From positions 10,549 through 17,576 of the forward strand of contig CAJUFW010000022.1 in assembly GCA_910585655.1 (NCBI GenBank): DNA of 7,028 nucleotides. Direction: 5' to 3'. The position numbers and the translations under genes were made by a program. Below are positions 6,654 through 7,028 of this stretch, in pieces. Under the pieces are notes generated by a model. That model did no database searches. It worked only from the letters and a program-made list of their open reading frames with translations, and was not told where the DNA came from. Positions within the stretch are counted from its first letter, which is position 1. Each line of letters starts with the position of its first letter. The DNA comes from an uncultured Lachnospiraceae bacterium (GTDB lineage: Bacteria > Bacillota_A > Clostridia > Lachnospirales > Lachnospiraceae).

Positions 6654-6988
6654 ACGCCTCCGGCTCCTGCCCGGTCTTTTCTTCCCTGGTGATTGGCTTT
6701 GGTATCCTCTTGGTTTTCCTGCTTCTTATATACGAAAAAACGATCAAGAGCATTTAAAATCTCATCGTCCTCTTCTTCCTCAATTTGTTTCATCATGGAA
6801 GGCTTTGTCGTCGCATTTCGTTTGATCGTCGGCTCCGGTCTGGCACGTTTTACCAGATTTTCCTTTTTTTCTTCTATCTGCTCCCTGGAAATTTCTTCCT
6901 CCTTTTTTACCTGCCGTTTTACAGGTCTGGCTACCGGCGCTTTCTCGGTCTGAGTGGCTGCTGGTCTGGCGACGGCAGACGCCCTTGC
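6650..6988 (-). CDS. Unidentified protein, C-terminal 112 residues (5' end missing at contig edge)
   Basis: This frame is open for 112 codons from the contig edge to a TGA at 6652-6650 that overlaps the prmC ATG. No start codon with a ribosome binding site is visible, so it is the tail of a longer gene. The sequence is strongly charged: an Ala/Pro/Arg-rich start (ARASAVARPAATQTEKAPV), then a Lys/Glu/Arg-rich run through EEISREQIEEKKENLVKRA, an acidic IEEEEDDEILNALDRFF segment that may be a short helix, and a polar end. It has no membrane segment and no motif I can assign. In related Firmicutes the gene before prmC is often the DUF1385 protein with rpmE beyond it, but I see no DUF1385 signature here, so that remains a guess. 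The true coding sequence stops at 6988, because the bases beyond are sequencing adapter that happens to keep the frame open. Confidence 0.7.
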   Translation of the reverse strand, partial: ARASAVARPAATQTEKAPVARPVKRQVKKEEEISREQIEEKKENLVKRARPEPTIKRNATTKPSMMKQIEEEEDDEILNALDRFFVYKKQENQEDTKANHQGRKDRAGAGGV

Positions 6989-7028
6989 AGATCGGAAGAG
7001 CGTCGTGTAGGGAAAGAGTGTGTCAGTA
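6989..7028. other. Illumina adapter contamination at the contig end
   Basis: The 33 bases at 6989-7021, beginning AGATCGGAAGAGCGTCGTGT, match the known TruSeq universal-side adapter read-through sequence over its full length. The last seven bases (GTCAGTA) do not match the continuation of the non-indexed adapter and most likely are part of a sample index. This segment is not genomic and should be trimmed. Read on the minus strand in the frame of the neighbouring gene it encodes DTLFPYTTLFRS, a peptide recognisable as translated adapter. Confidence 0.97.

Noticed and set aside
6693..6953. 86-codon plus-strand frame rich in Ser and Phe near the right end
   Set aside because: It is the antisense image of the Lys/Glu-rich tail of the truncated minus-strand gene, which explains its poly-Ser and Phe runs.
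1..7028. Mobile element, CRISPR array, tRNA or rRNA gene, or defence system
   Set aside because: No transposase or integrase fragment, no regularly spaced repeats, no cloverleaf-like stretch and no defence-related domain was seen. The window is almost fully occupied by identifiable minus-strand genes.

Overview
The window is one end of a draft assembly contig from a Gram-positive, moderate-GC bacterium, most likely a member of the Clostridia and plausibly Lachnospiraceae. The evidence for this is the adjacent prmC-prfA pair, strong AGGA/GGAGG-type ribosome binding sites, a KtrB/KtrA-type potassium system, and a secreted single-domain GH5 endoglucanase typical of plant-fibre-associated Firmicutes. 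The lineage is inferred from gene style and order, not from a marker comparison.

All nine recognisable genes lie on the minus strand, so they are read from the right end to the left: a 5'-truncated unknown protein with a charged C-terminal tail (6988-6650), prmC (6653-5718), prfA (5686-4613), a 79-codon gene of unknown function (4533-4294), a YjjG/YfnB-like HAD phosphatase (4276-3593), a secreted GH5 endoglucanase (3563-2529), a tRNA-dihydrouridine synthase (2532-1567), the potassium channel subunit ktrB (1540-176) and the 5' part of ktrA (170-1, cut by the window edge). Gaps are short: two ATGA overlaps, others of 5 to 31 bases, and one of 79 bases after prfA. I saw no convincing promoter or intrinsic terminator, so the set could be one long transcript. 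No stretch over 300 bases lacks a gene.

Functional groups are translation termination (PrmC methylates the GGQ glutamine of the RF1 made by prfA), tRNA modification (Dus), nucleotide or phosphometabolite housekeeping (HAD), extracellular beta-glucan cleavage (GH5) and K+ uptake (KtrB pore with KtrA gating subunit). The endoglucanase is the outlier in an otherwise housekeeping cluster, and its stop codon overlaps the dus start.

Two features are not ordinary gene content. First, the 3' end of prfA is tandemly duplicated, with some divergence, into the 79-base gap behind it. This leaves alternating complementary arms that could form mutually exclusive hairpins around the RF1 stop codon. Second, the last 40 bases (6989-7028) are not biological: 33 bases match the Illumina TruSeq adapter, and the rest is probably index. 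The adapter is in frame with the truncated gene and would add a spurious N-terminal peptide to it. I found no evidence of a previously undescribed multi-gene system, mobile element, CRISPR array or RNA gene.
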